From: Burkholderia paludis
Lineage (GTDB): Bacteria > Pseudomonadota > Gammaproteobacteria > Burkholderiales > Burkholderiaceae
Direction of reading: 5' to 3'
Assembly: GCF_000732615.1 (NCBI RefSeq)
Contig: NZ_JPGL01000072.1
Coordinates: forward strand, 1-51,739
DNA: 51,739 bases
The notes under the pieces were generated by a model that was not told the DNA's origin, searched no databases, and worked only from the letters and a program-made list of their open reading frames with translations. A program made the position numbers and the translations under genes. Shown one piece after another: positions 28,350 through 36,395 of the stretch; position 1 is the stretch's first letter; each line of letters opens with the position of its first letter.

Positions 28350-28832
28350 TCACTCGATGCCGAGCGGCAGCGACAACCCGACCTTCACGCGCGACATCAC
28401 GACCATCGTCTCGAAGTGGCGGATGTTGTGGTGCTGCCGGAACACGCGCGTCGAGAATTCCTCGTAGTGGTCGATGTCGCGCATCGCGATCATCAGCACG
28501 AAATCGGCGCGGCCCGTCACCACATAGCATTGCATGACTTCCGGCAGCGATTTCAGGAACCGCTTGAATTCGTCGAGCAGGTCGACCCGTTCGCGCTCGA
28601 CCTGCACGAGCACGAGCATCGTCAACGGCAGGCCGACCTTGTTGGGATCGACGACGGCGACGTCCTGCTGGATATAGCGCTCGTCGCGCAGCCGCTTCAC
28701 GCGGCGCAGGCACGCGGGCGGGCTCAGGCCGATTTCGGCGGCGAGCGCCTGGTTGGTGATCTGGTTGTCGTGCTGGAGGCGCGCGAGGATGCGCAGATCG
28801 AAGTCGTCGAGCGGCGCGGCAGTGGAATTCAT
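28350..28832 (-). CDS. Lrp/AsnC family transcriptional regulator
   Basis: This regulator of 160 residues has an N-terminal winged helix (NQALAAEIGLSPPACLRRVKRLRDERYI). The RAM domain carries YVVTGRADFVLMIAMRDIDHYEEF. AAGGAAA precedes ATG 28832. It is divergent from a Liv-type binding-protein gene across 126 bp, so it probably senses an amino acid or related compound handled by the binding protein and the fused deformylase-aminotransferase. The spacer is AT-rich but I see no single clear dyad in it. Confidence 0.92.
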   Translation of the reverse strand: MNSTAAPLDDFDLRILARLQHDNQITNQALAAEIGLSPPACLRRVKRLRDERYIQQDVAVVDPNKVGLPLTMLVLVQVERERVDLLDEFKRFLKSLPEVMQCYVVTGRADFVLMIAMRDIDHYEEFSTRVFRQHHNIRHFETMVVMSRVKVGLSLPLGIE

Positions 28833-28958
28833 CGGATTTCCTTGCGGAAGAAAAAACGAAACAAATTCACGAATCGATCCGCCCAATGTTTATCGGATTT
28901 CGCGATGGCTGTCGATAATCGTAGCATCCGTCAACGACAAAGCTGCGAGGAAATCGTC

Positions 28959-30089
28959 ATGCGTTCCCGATGTCTGCTGCTGGCGCTTGCGCCGTTCGTA
29001 CTGGCCGTTCCCGCGTTCGGCGCGGACACGGTCGTCGTGGGTTATGCCGGCGCGCTCACGGGCGCGCAGACGCATTTCGGCGAGGACAGCGCGCGCGGCA
29101 TCCGGCTCGCGATCGACGAAATCAACGCCGGCCATCCGGAAATCGCCGGGCATCCGGTCACGTTCGCGCTCGATGCACAGGACGACCAGGCCGACCCGAA
29201 GGTCGCGACGACGGTCGCGCAGCGCTTCGTCGACACGCACGTCAGCGCCGTGATCGGCCATCAGAATTCGGGGACGTCGATCGCCGTCGCGCGGCTCTAC
29301 GCGACGGCGAACATCGCGGAGCTCACGCCGTCGGCAACCAATCCGGCGTTCACGCGGCTCGGCTATCGCACCACGTTCCGCCTGCTCGCGAACGACGATT
29401 TCCTCGGGCAGGCCGTCGCCCGCTATGCGCTCGGGCAACTGCACGCGCGCCGCATCGGCGTCGTCGACGATCGCACGGCGTACGGGCAGGGCATCGCGGA
29501 CGTGTTCGTCGGCGCGCTCGGCGCGTCGGGCGCGAGCGTCGTCGGGCGCGAATACACGACCGACAAGGCGTTCGACTTCGGCGCGCCGCTGACGCTGCTG
29601 AAAGGCAAGGCGCCCGATGCGATCTTTTTCGGCGGGATGGATACGCAGGGCGGCCCGATGCTCAGGCAGATGAGGAAATTGCGGATGGCCGCACCGCTGC
29701 TCGGCGGCGACGGCCTGTGCACGCACGAGATCCTGAAGCTGGCCGGCGAGGCGCTCGACGGCAACCTCGTGTGCGCGGACGGCGGCCGCAGTCTTGCAAA
29801 GATGCCCGGCGGCCCGGCGTTCGCGGCGCGCTTCTCGCAGAAGTTCGGCGTACCCGTGCAGCTTTACGCGCCGTATGCGTACGACGCGATGATGGCCGTC
29901 TACCACGCGGTGATGCTCGCGCAGTCCACGGATCCCGCGAAGATCGTCGATGCGCTGCATCGCGTCGACTTCCAGGGGGTGACCGGCCGGATCGCATTCG
30001 ACGCAAACGGCGAACTGCGTCATCCGGCCGCAACGATTTCGACGTTCAAGGGAGGCAACAAGGTGACTTTGTCGGAGGTAGTCAAATGA
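28959..30089 (+). CDS. branched-chain amino-acid-type ABC substrate-binding protein
   Basis: This periplasmic protein of 376 residues has a signal peptide (MRSRCLLLALAPFVLAVPAFGA) and the Leu/Ile/Val-binding fold (Peripla_BP_6). Segments are GYAGALTGAQTHFGEDSARG, VIGHQNSGTSIAVA and DDRTAYGQGIADVF. GAGG lies 8 nt before ATG 28959. No permease or ATPase genes accompany it, so it must share a transporter encoded elsewhere or act in sensing. Its stop overlaps the start of the fusion gene (ATGA), tying the imported ligand to that enzyme. Confidence 0.92.
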   Translation: MRSRCLLLALAPFVLAVPAFGADTVVVGYAGALTGAQTHFGEDSARGIRLAIDEINAGHPEIAGHPVTFALDAQDDQADPKVATTVAQRFVDTHVSAVIGHQNSGTSIAVARLYATANIAELTPSATNPAFTRLGYRTTFRLLANDDFLGQAVARYALGQLHARRIGVVDDRTAYGQGIADVFVGALGASGASVVGREYTTDKAFDFGAPLTLLKGKAPDAIFFGGMDTQGGPMLRQMRKLRMAAPLLGGDGLCTHEILKLAGEALDGNLVCADGGRSLAKMPGGPAFAARFSQKFGVPVQLYAPYAYDAMMAVYHAVMLAQSTDPAKIVDALHRVDFQGVTGRIAFDANGELRHPAATISTFKGGNKVTLSEVVK

Positions 30090-31576
30090 ATACGCGGATT
30101 CTTCCCGTGGGCACGGCGTCGCTGCGCGACGTCGCCCGTCCGGTCGACGACGTCGGTGCGCCCGCGGTGCGCGAAGCCGCACGCGCATTGAATGCCGCGC
30201 TGCGCGCGTTTCGCGACGAGCACGGCTTCGGCCGTGCGGTCGCCGCGCAGCAGATCGGCATCGGGCAGCGGATGATCGCACTCGCGCTGGACGGCTGGCC
30301 GGACGTGATCGTGAACCCCGAGATCGTGTGGCGCAGCGACGCGCGGATGACGCTGTGGGACGACTGCATGTGCTTTCCGGAGCTGTTCGTGCGCGTCGAG
30401 CGCCACGCCTCCGTGAGCGTGCGCTACACGACGCTCGACGGCGAGTCGCATCGGCGCGACGCGTTGTCGCCCGACGTGTCGGAGCTGCTGCAGCACGAGA
30501 TCGATCATCTCGACGGCAAGCTGTCGTTCGATCGCGCGACGGGGCCGAATGCGGTCGTGCATCGCAGCGTGTTCGACGCCGATCGCGCATCGTTCGCCGC
30601 GCAGGTCGACCATGCGCCGGGCGTCCCCGAGGCGGCGCAAACCGCATCGCACGGCGCGCCGCCCGTCGAGGCGCTCGCGTTTCCGCGCGGCGCCGCGTAC
30701 ATGAACGGCCGCTTCATCCCGATCGCCGATGCGCGCGTGTCGGTGCTCGACTGGGGTTTCCTGCATTCCGATGTCACGTACGACACCGTGCACGTCTGGA
30801 ACGGCCGCTTCTTCCGCCTGGACCAGCACATCGCGCGGTTCAGGCGCTCGCTGGCGAGGCTGCGGCTGAACGTGCCGCTGAGCGACGATGCGCTGCGCGA
30901 CATCCTCGTCGAATGCGTGCGCCGCTCGGGCCTGCGCAACGCGTACGTCGAGATGCTGTGCACGCGCGGCGTGTCGCCCACCTTCAGCCGCGACCCGCGC
31001 GACGCCGTGAACCAGTTCATCGCGTTCGCGGTGCCGTACGGCTCGGTCGCGAACGAGCGGCAGTTGCGCGAGGGCCTGCACCTGCACGTGATCGACGACG
31101 TGCGGCGGATCCCGCCCGAATCGGTCGATCCGCAGGTCAAGAACTATCACTGGCTCGATCTCGTCACGGGGCTGATGAAGGGCTACGACGCGGGCGCGGA
31201 ATCGGTCCTGCTGAAGAGCACCGACGGCGGCATCGCCGAGGGGCCGGGATTCAACGTGTTCGTCGTGCGCGACGGCCGGCTCCGGACGCCCGATCGAGGC
31301 GTGCTGCACGGCATCACGCGGCAGAGCGTGTTCGAGCTGGCGGCGTCGATGGGTATCGACGCGCAGGCCGAGCGCATCGACGATGCGCAACTGCGCGACG
31401 CGGACGAAGTGTTCATCACGTCGACGGCCGGCGGGATCATGCCCGTCACGCGGCTGAACGGCGCGGCGATCGGCGACGGCCGGCCGGGCCCGCTGACGCG
31501 TCGGCTGTTCGACGCGTACTGGGCGAAGCACGAGGATCCCGCGTGGAGCCTCGCGGTCGATTACGCGGCCGGCTGA
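30086..31576 (+). CDS. peptide deformylase-class IV aminotransferase fusion
   Basis: This protein of 496 residues joins two domains in one uninterrupted frame. Residues 1-170 form a deformylase domain with all metal ligands: motif 1 GRAVAAQQ (49-56), C94 in DDCMC where EGCLS is usual, and HEIDH at 137-141. A linker of about 30 residues leads to a class IV PLP aminotransferase (about 200-490) with LDWGFLHSDVTYDTV, the PLP-lysine K352 in QVKNYHWLDLV and E385 in GIAEGPGFNVF. GGAGG lies 7 nt before the ATG, which overlaps the binding-protein stop. The pairing suggests hydrolysis of an N-formyl amino compound followed by transamination, which is inference. A housekeeping deformylase role is unlikely. 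Confidence 0.88.
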   Translation: MNTRILPVGTASLRDVARPVDDVGAPAVREAARALNAALRAFRDEHGFGRAVAAQQIGIGQRMIALALDGWPDVIVNPEIVWRSDARMTLWDDCMCFPELFVRVERHASVSVRYTTLDGESHRRDALSPDVSELLQHEIDHLDGKLSFDRATGPNAVVHRSVFDADRASFAAQVDHAPGVPEAAQTASHGAPPVEALAFPRGAAYMNGRFIPIADARVSVLDWGFLHSDVTYDTVHVWNGRFFRLDQHIARFRRSLARLRLNVPLSDDALRDILVECVRRSGLRNAYVEMLCTRGVSPTFSRDPRDAVNQFIAFAVPYGSVANERQLREGLHLHVIDDVRRIPPESVDPQVKNYHWLDLVTGLMKGYDAGAESVLLKSTDGGIAEGPGFNVFVVRDGRLRTPDRGVLHGITRQSVFELAASMGIDAQAERIDDAQLRDADEVFITSTAGGIMPVTRLNGAAIGDGRPGPLTRRLFDAYWAKHEDPAWSLAVDYAAG

Positions 31577-31865
31577 GCGCGGCCGTGCCGGCGCGTTGCC
31601 CCGGCGGCCGCTGCCGCCGGGCGACGGAGGGCGATGCGTTCGGCGGGCCGCTGCGGTTCTCGCGGGCGCGGCGGCGTCCGGCGGCGCGGCGAGCTGACGG
31701 GCGCGGGCATCGGCGGCGGCAATGCGTCGGGCTGCCGCGCGACGGTCGCGGGGTGCATCGACGAGATGCCGGGCGCGGCGTCGTGACGCGAGCGACGGAT
31801 GCCCGGCGGCTGCCGGGATCGGGTAACGTTATGCGATTCGTTCCTGATCCCGGAGACTAGCCGAC
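31577..31865. other. GC-rich spacer without a supported gene
   Basis: The 289 bp between the fusion gene and the FucU-like gene are GC-rich with no recognisable coding signal on either strand. CGGAG at 31850-31854 lies 11 nt before the next ATG and may serve as its ribosome binding site. Confidence 0.5.
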
Positions 31866-32321
31866 ATGCTGAAGAATCTCGATCCGCTGCTGCACGCCGA
31901 CATCCTGCACACGCTGCGCGCGATGGGCCACGGCGACGAAATCGCGATCTGCGACGCGAATTTCCCGGCGGAATCCGTTGCGGAGCACACGGTGGTCGGC
32001 CGAGCGTTGCGGATCGACGGCGCCGATTCGGCGCGCGTCGTGCGTGCGGTGCTGTCGGTGCTGCCGCTCGACACGTTCGTCGACACGCCCGCGTGGCGGA
32101 TGGAAGTCGTCGGCGACGCCGCGGCGGTGCCGCCTGTCCAGCGCGAGGTGCAGGCCGAGATCGATCGCGCGGAAGGGCGCGCGGTGCCGCTCGCGGGGAT
32201 CGACCGTTTCGCGTTCTACGAGCGCGCGCAGCAGGCTTACGCGGTGATCGTCACAGGCGAGCTGCGCGGTTACGGCTGCTTCGTCTTCAAGAAGGGCGTG
32301 CTGTTGAGCGACGCGGGCTAA
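31866..32321 (+). CDS. RbsD/FucU family sugar mutarotase
   Basis: This protein of 151 residues belongs to the RbsD/FucU family, which interconverts anomers of ribose or fucose. N-terminal LLHADILHTLRAMGHGDEIAICDANFPAES carries the conserved His/Asp residues and matches FucU better than RbsD. The C-terminal YAVIVTGELRGYGCFVFKKGV segment is also family-typical. It stands alone, with no fucose or ribose catabolic genes beside it, so its sugar is not identified. Confidence 0.9.
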   Translation: MLKNLDPLLHADILHTLRAMGHGDEIAICDANFPAESVAEHTVVGRALRIDGADSARVVRAVLSVLPLDTFVDTPAWRMEVVGDAAAVPPVQREVQAEIDRAEGRAVPLAGIDRFAFYERAQQAYAVIVTGELRGYGCFVFKKGVLLSDAG

Positions 32322-32392
32322 ACGCTCGATTCGTGCCGCCGCCTGTGGGGCGCGCGGCCGCCGCCGTGTAAAGATTTGCTACAACCTTTTTC

Positions 32393-32421
32393 TTGGACCC
32401 GGCCGCAACTCTGTCTATGCT
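32393..32421 (+). promoter_or_regulatory. sigma-70-type promoter of the DoxX gene
   Basis: TTGGAC and TATGCT are separated by 17 bp, 65 bp before the DoxX start codon. This is a good match to the housekeeping consensus. Confidence 0.6.
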
Positions 32422-32485
32422 GGCCCATTTGCCGCCGGCCCCGCAGGGCCGCGCGGCCGGCCGAATTGCATACGAGGAGAAAGGC

Positions 32486-32923
32486 ATGATGCGTCCCGTC
32501 GATTCCGGCGTCATTTTTTTCGCGCGCCTGGCGCTGGCGGCGTTGTTCCTGTGGGGCGGCGTGATGAAGCTGCTCGGCTACGGCGATTTCATCGGTTACC
32601 TGCATGGGCTGAACGTGCCGTATCCGCAGGTGATCGGGCCGGTCGTCGTTGCGATCGAGGGGCTCGGCGGGCTGCTGCTGATCGTCGGCTACAAGGTCAG
32701 GCCGCTGGCACTGCTGATGGCGTTCTACACGGTGGCGACCGCGATGGTCGGGCACAATTTCTGGGACGCGACGGACGCCGCGATCCAGCACGACATGGTG
32801 ATCCACTTCTGGAAGAACATCGCGATCGCCGGCGGTTTCCTGCTGCTGTTCGTCACCGGCGCCGGCGGCATGAGCATCGACGGCCTGCGCCGGCCGAGCT
32901 CGACGTACCGCGTGCTGCGCTGA
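32486..32923 (+). CDS. DoxX family membrane protein
   Basis: This membrane protein of 145 residues has four hydrophobic segments and the DoxX pattern FFARLALAALFLWGGVMKLLGY and later MVIHFWKNIAIAGGFLLLF. DoxX proteins are small inner-membrane proteins of uncertain role, linked in some bacteria to redox stress. GAGGAGAAAGG precedes ATG 32486; a second ATG one codon later is also possible. A terminator follows. Confidence 0.9.
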   Translation: MMRPVDSGVIFFARLALAALFLWGGVMKLLGYGDFIGYLHGLNVPYPQVIGPVVVAIEGLGGLLLIVGYKVRPLALLMAFYTVATAMVGHNFWDATDAAIQHDMVIHFWKNIAIAGGFLLLFVTGAGGMSIDGLRRPSSTYRVLR

Positions 32924-32954
32924 TCGGCACACCCGCCGTCGCGACGCCGCAAAA

Positions 32955-32991
32955 CAAAAGGGCCGAACCCCTCGGGATTCGGCCCTTTGTT
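32955..32991. terminator. bidirectional intrinsic terminator
   Basis: AAAAGGGCCGAA pairs with TTCGGCCCTTTG around a 10-nt loop with A- and T-rich flanks. It separates the DoxX gene from the convergent MHS transporter gene. Confidence 0.85.
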
Positions 32992-33017
32992 CATCGAGCG
33001 GGCAGGAGCGCCGGCGC

Positions 33018-34328
33018 TCAGTGTGCGTCCTGCACGTCCTTCGCATCCTTCGAGAACTGCACGGCGATCGCGCCGAGCACGCAGATCGCCGCGACATACA
33101 CGACCGGCGCGAACGGGTTCGACTTCATCATCAGCGACACGATGACCGGCGTGAGTCCGCCGAAGATCGCATACGCGACGTTGTACGAGAACGAGATGCC
33201 CGAAAAGCGCACGACGGCCGGGAAGCTCCTGACCATCACGAACGGCACCGCGCCGATCGTGCCGACCATGAAGCCCGCGATCCCGTAGTAAAGCGGCAGC
33301 GTCGATGCGTCGGCCGCGACTTGGACAAACAGCAGGTAGTAGCACGCGGCCAGCCCGATGCCGCCGATGCCGAGCACGCGCTTCGCGCCGATCCAGCCGG
33401 CCAGCGAACCCGCGGTGATGCAGCCGGCCGTCAGGCACAGCGTCGCGACGCTGTTCGCGAACAGCGTCGTCGCGGGCGTCAGGTGGAACTGCTTTTGCAG
33501 CAGCGCGGGCGTCATCAGGATCACGACGACGATCGCGGCCGACAGCATCCACGTGAGCAGCATCGACACGATCACCGCGCGGCCATGGTCGCGCAGCACG
33601 GCCTTCAGCGGAATTTCGGCGGCGAGCGCCTTTTTCGCCTTCATCTCGGCGAACACCGGCGTTTCGTGCAGCCAGCGGCGCAGGTACACGGAGAACAGCC
33701 CGAACACGCCGCCGAGCAGGAACGGAATGCGCCACGCGAACGCGGCGACCTCGGCGGTCGAGTAACGGCTGTTGATGCCGGCGGCGACGAGCGAGCCGAG
33801 CAGGATGCCGGCCGTCAGGCCCGCTGTCAGCGTGCCGCACGCGTAGCCGATGTGGCGCGACGGCACGTGCTCGGACACGAACACCCACGCGCCCGGCACT
33901 TCGCCGCCCACCGCCGCGCCCTGCAGCACGCGGAACAGCAGCAGCAACACCGGCGCGAGGATGCCGATCGTGTCGTAGGTCGGCAGCAGGCCCATCAGCA
34001 GCGTCGGCACGGACATCATCAGCACGCTCAGCGTGAACATCCGCTTGCGGCCGAACAGGTCGCCGAAATGCGCCATGATCACGCCGCCGAGCGGACGCGC
34101 GAGATAGCCGGCCGCGAAGATGCCGAACGTCTGCAACTGGCGCAGCCAGTCGGGAATGTCGTGCGGGAAGAAAAGCTGTCCTATCGCCGGCGCGAAGAAC
34201 ACGAAGATGATGAAGTCGTAGAACTCGAGGGCGCCGCCAAGTGCGGCAAGGCCAAGGGTCTTGTAGTCGCCGCGCGAGAGCGGGCGTTCGGCGGCGCGAG
34301 GCGCGCCGCTCAATTCGGAAGCTTGCAT
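33018..34328 (-). CDS. MFS transporter, metabolite:H+ symporter (MHS) family
   Basis: This 12-helix transporter of 436 residues has the MHS-type start GALEFYDFIIFVFFAPAIGQLFFP, the loop motif GDLFGRKRMF and RVLQGAAVGGEVPGAWVFVSEH. MHS members carry organic acids, betaines, proline or shikimate with protons. ATG 34328 (MQASEL) precedes the typical cytoplasmic N terminus; further upstream sequence has no coding signal. Neighbours do not reveal its substrate. Confidence 0.9.
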   Translation of the reverse strand: MQASELSGAPRAAERPLSRGDYKTLGLAALGGALEFYDFIIFVFFAPAIGQLFFPHDIPDWLRQLQTFGIFAAGYLARPLGGVIMAHFGDLFGRKRMFTLSVLMMSVPTLLMGLLPTYDTIGILAPVLLLLFRVLQGAAVGGEVPGAWVFVSEHVPSRHIGYACGTLTAGLTAGILLGSLVAAGINSRYSTAEVAAFAWRIPFLLGGVFGLFSVYLRRWLHETPVFAEMKAKKALAAEIPLKAVLRDHGRAVIVSMLLTWMLSAAIVVVILMTPALLQKQFHLTPATTLFANSVATLCLTAGCITAGSLAGWIGAKRVLGIGGIGLAACYYLLFVQVAADASTLPLYYGIAGFMVGTIGAVPFVMVRSFPAVVRFSGISFSYNVAYAIFGGLTPVIVSLMMKSNPFAPVVYVAAICVLGAIAVQFSKDAKDVQDAH

Positions 34329-34642
34329 GGTCAGGACGATCGGTATTCGAATGTTGTTGTCGGTGCTGCGTCTCCAGGGCCCGCTATCGGCATGGACTGG
34401 CAAGGCGCGGCTTGCGTCGTCGGAAGCGTGCCGCGTGCCGGATGGGGCGCGAGGCGCGCACCGCCGCACCGGGATGGGGCGCGGCGGGGACGATGCGTGA
34501 AAGCGGGTGGGAGGATTCTACAGGAGCGCGAAATGCGTGCGCGCGGATGCGCACCGAGGATCGTTTCGGACCGCGAAGCCGAAGCGCGCGGCGCCGGCGG
34601 CCGGTGGGCCGCAGGCGCGCCGCGCGGGCGGGTGCCGGCGTA
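34329..34642. other. spacer upstream of the MHS transporter gene
   Basis: The 314 bp between two minus-strand genes hold no supported gene. A minus-strand -10-like TAGAAT at 34515-34520 could belong to the transporter promoter but its -35 is weak. Confidence 0.4.
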
Positions 34643-35779
34643 TCAGTTGCCGGCGATCGTATCGACCGGCTTGAACGCGCCGTGCTCGACCTTGTAGATC
34701 GTCACCGGCGCATCCTTCAGGTCGCCCTTCGCGTCATACGCGATGCTGGGGGCCGACACGCCCTTGATCGACACCTTGCCGAGATACGGCGTATAGACCT
34801 TCGGATCGGTCGAGTTCGCGTTCTTCATCGCGGTGAGCAGTGCGATCGTGCCGTCGTACGAGTAAGGCGAGTAAGTGATCACGTCTTCGTTGAAGCGCGC
34901 CTTGTAGCGCGCCGCGTAGCCGGCGAAGCCCGGCATCTTTTCCTTCGGCAGCCCGCCCATGTAGACGATCGCGCCTTCGGCCGCCTCGCCGCCCACCTTC
35001 AGGAACGTCGGCGAGCGCGACATCTCGCCCGTCACGAACGCCGACTTCATCCCGAGCTGGCGCATCTTGCGGATCATCGGCGACGATTGCGCGTCCCCGC
35101 CGCCGTAGAAGATCGCATCCGGGTTCATCCCCTTGAGGTTGGTGAGGATCGCGGAGAAATCGAGCGCCTTGTCGTTCGTGAAGTCGCGCTTGACGATCGT
35201 GCCGCCCGCCGCCTCCACGGCCTTCGCGAACTCGTCGGCGATGCCCTGGCCGTACGCGGTGCGATCGTCGATGATCGCGATGCGCTTGAAGCGCAGCGTC
35301 TTCACCGCATACGTGCCGACGATGCGGCCGGCCTGCGCGTCGCTCGTCAGCAGCCGGTAGGTCGTCTTGTAGCCGCGCGCCGTGTATTGCGGCGACGTCG
35401 CCATCGAGATCTGCGGCAGCCCGGCGCGATCGTACAGGTCGGACGCCGGAATGCTGGTGCCCGAGTTGAAGTGGCCGATGATCCCGCGCACGTTGTCGTC
35501 GATCAGCCGTTGCGCGACGGTCGTGCCCGTGCGCGGGTCGGCCTGGTCGTCCTGCGAGTCGAGCTGGAACGTGACGGGCTTGCCGTCGATCGTCGGACGC
35601 GTCGCGTTGAAATCCGCGATCGCGAGCTGCACGCCTTTCTGCATGTCCGTGCCGTAATTCGACTGCGGGCCGGTCAGCGGTGCGGCGAAACCGATCTTGA
35701 CGACGTCGGCGGCGATGGCGTGCGCGCCCGACAGTGCGCAGGCGGCGGCCAGCGCGACGTGCGATACCTTCAGCTTCAC
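34643..35779 (-). CDS. branched-chain amino-acid-type ABC substrate-binding protein
   Basis: This periplasmic protein of 378 residues has a signal peptide (MKLKVSHVALAAACALSGAHAIAA) and the LivK/Peripla_BP_6 fold (GFAAPLTGPQSNYGTDMQKG, GIIGHFNSGTSIPASDL, DDRTAYGQGIADEF). It resembles the binding protein at 28959 along much of its length. I take the GTG at 35779 because AGGGG lies 8 nt upstream; a GTG two codons earlier is too close to that site. No permease or ATPase is adjacent. It is divergent from a PAS-AraC regulator across a 616-bp spacer with a long inverted repeat. Confidence 0.9.
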   Translation of the reverse strand: MKLKVSHVALAAACALSGAHAIAADVVKIGFAAPLTGPQSNYGTDMQKGVQLAIADFNATRPTIDGKPVTFQLDSQDDQADPRTGTTVAQRLIDDNVRGIIGHFNSGTSIPASDLYDRAGLPQISMATSPQYTARGYKTTYRLLTSDAQAGRIVGTYAVKTLRFKRIAIIDDRTAYGQGIADEFAKAVEAAGGTIVKRDFTNDKALDFSAILTNLKGMNPDAIFYGGGDAQSSPMIRKMRQLGMKSAFVTGEMSRSPTFLKVGGEAAEGAIVYMGGLPKEKMPGFAGYAARYKARFNEDVITYSPYSYDGTIALLTAMKNANSTDPKVYTPYLGKVSIKGVSAPSIAYDAKGDLKDAPVTIYKVEHGAFKPVDTIAGN

Positions 35780-35970
35780 TTTCACTTCCCCTTGATGGCG
35801 TGGTTGGGCTGCCGCCGGCATGCGGGCCGGCGGCCGGTGCGAGGGCCGCACGCCGTCCGCGAGCTGTGCCGGAATCGGCGTGCGCGATGACGGATGCGGC
35901 GAGCCGTGCGTGCCGATTGCTGCAGCGGCGGGATGTCGTCTCGTGACCGTGAAGCGAAGTCTAGATAGCG

Positions 35971-36101
35971 AAAATGTGGGCGTCTTGCGTGTTCGATGCG
36001 TGGCCGGCGACGATATCGGCATATCGTCGATAACCCTGATATATGCTGAAATCGTCACCTGGAATGCGCAAACGCGCCAAGACGCGGGGCGTCCGCATTT
36101 T
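35971..36101. repeat. long imperfect inverted repeat
   Basis: Arms at 35971-36024 and 36041-36101 are inverted copies separated by 16 bp. Shared blocks, reading the second arm on its opposite strand, include AAAATGYGGRCG, GTCTTG, GACGATWTCRGCATAT. One arm carries about 7 extra bases. It lies inside the 616-bp gene-free spacer 35780-36395. It could fold into a large hairpin or act as a symmetric control region for the two divergent genes. Confidence 0.7.
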
Positions 36102-36395
36102 TAGGATGGTGGGTTCGCGCGTGCGTGCGGCGCAGTGTGGCGGGCGGCAGACCGGCAGCGGCGCATGCATGACGACATGCGCCTTTCCGGCGGGTTCGTC
36201 GCCGCATGCCGGTTGCCGTACGCGCGACGCAGCGGTTGCACGCACAACATGTGCCGCGACTCGACGCGACGCAACGCCATCTGGCAGGCGGCGCGCCGAC
36301 GCAACTGCCGCCCGCTTGCCCGCCTCCGGCGCACCGCGACCGGAGGGGCGCTTCTATAATCGACGCCATCTGCCACTCGCACTGCGGTTGCCGGG

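Noticed and set aside
30086..31576. Two separate genes (deformylase and aminotransferase) instead of a fusion
   Set aside because: There is no stop codon between the domains and no ribosome site before an internal ATG near the domain border; ATG 30706 exists inside the aminotransferase domain start but would cut into its fold.
32393..32485. Upstream extension of the DoxX protein
   Set aside because: The extra 31 residues overlap the promoter, while GAGGAGAAAGG lies directly before ATG 32486.
35786..36395. Small frames in the spacer with the inverted repeat
   Set aside because: Translations lack family motifs and good ribosome sites, and the two sides mirror each other because of the repeat.
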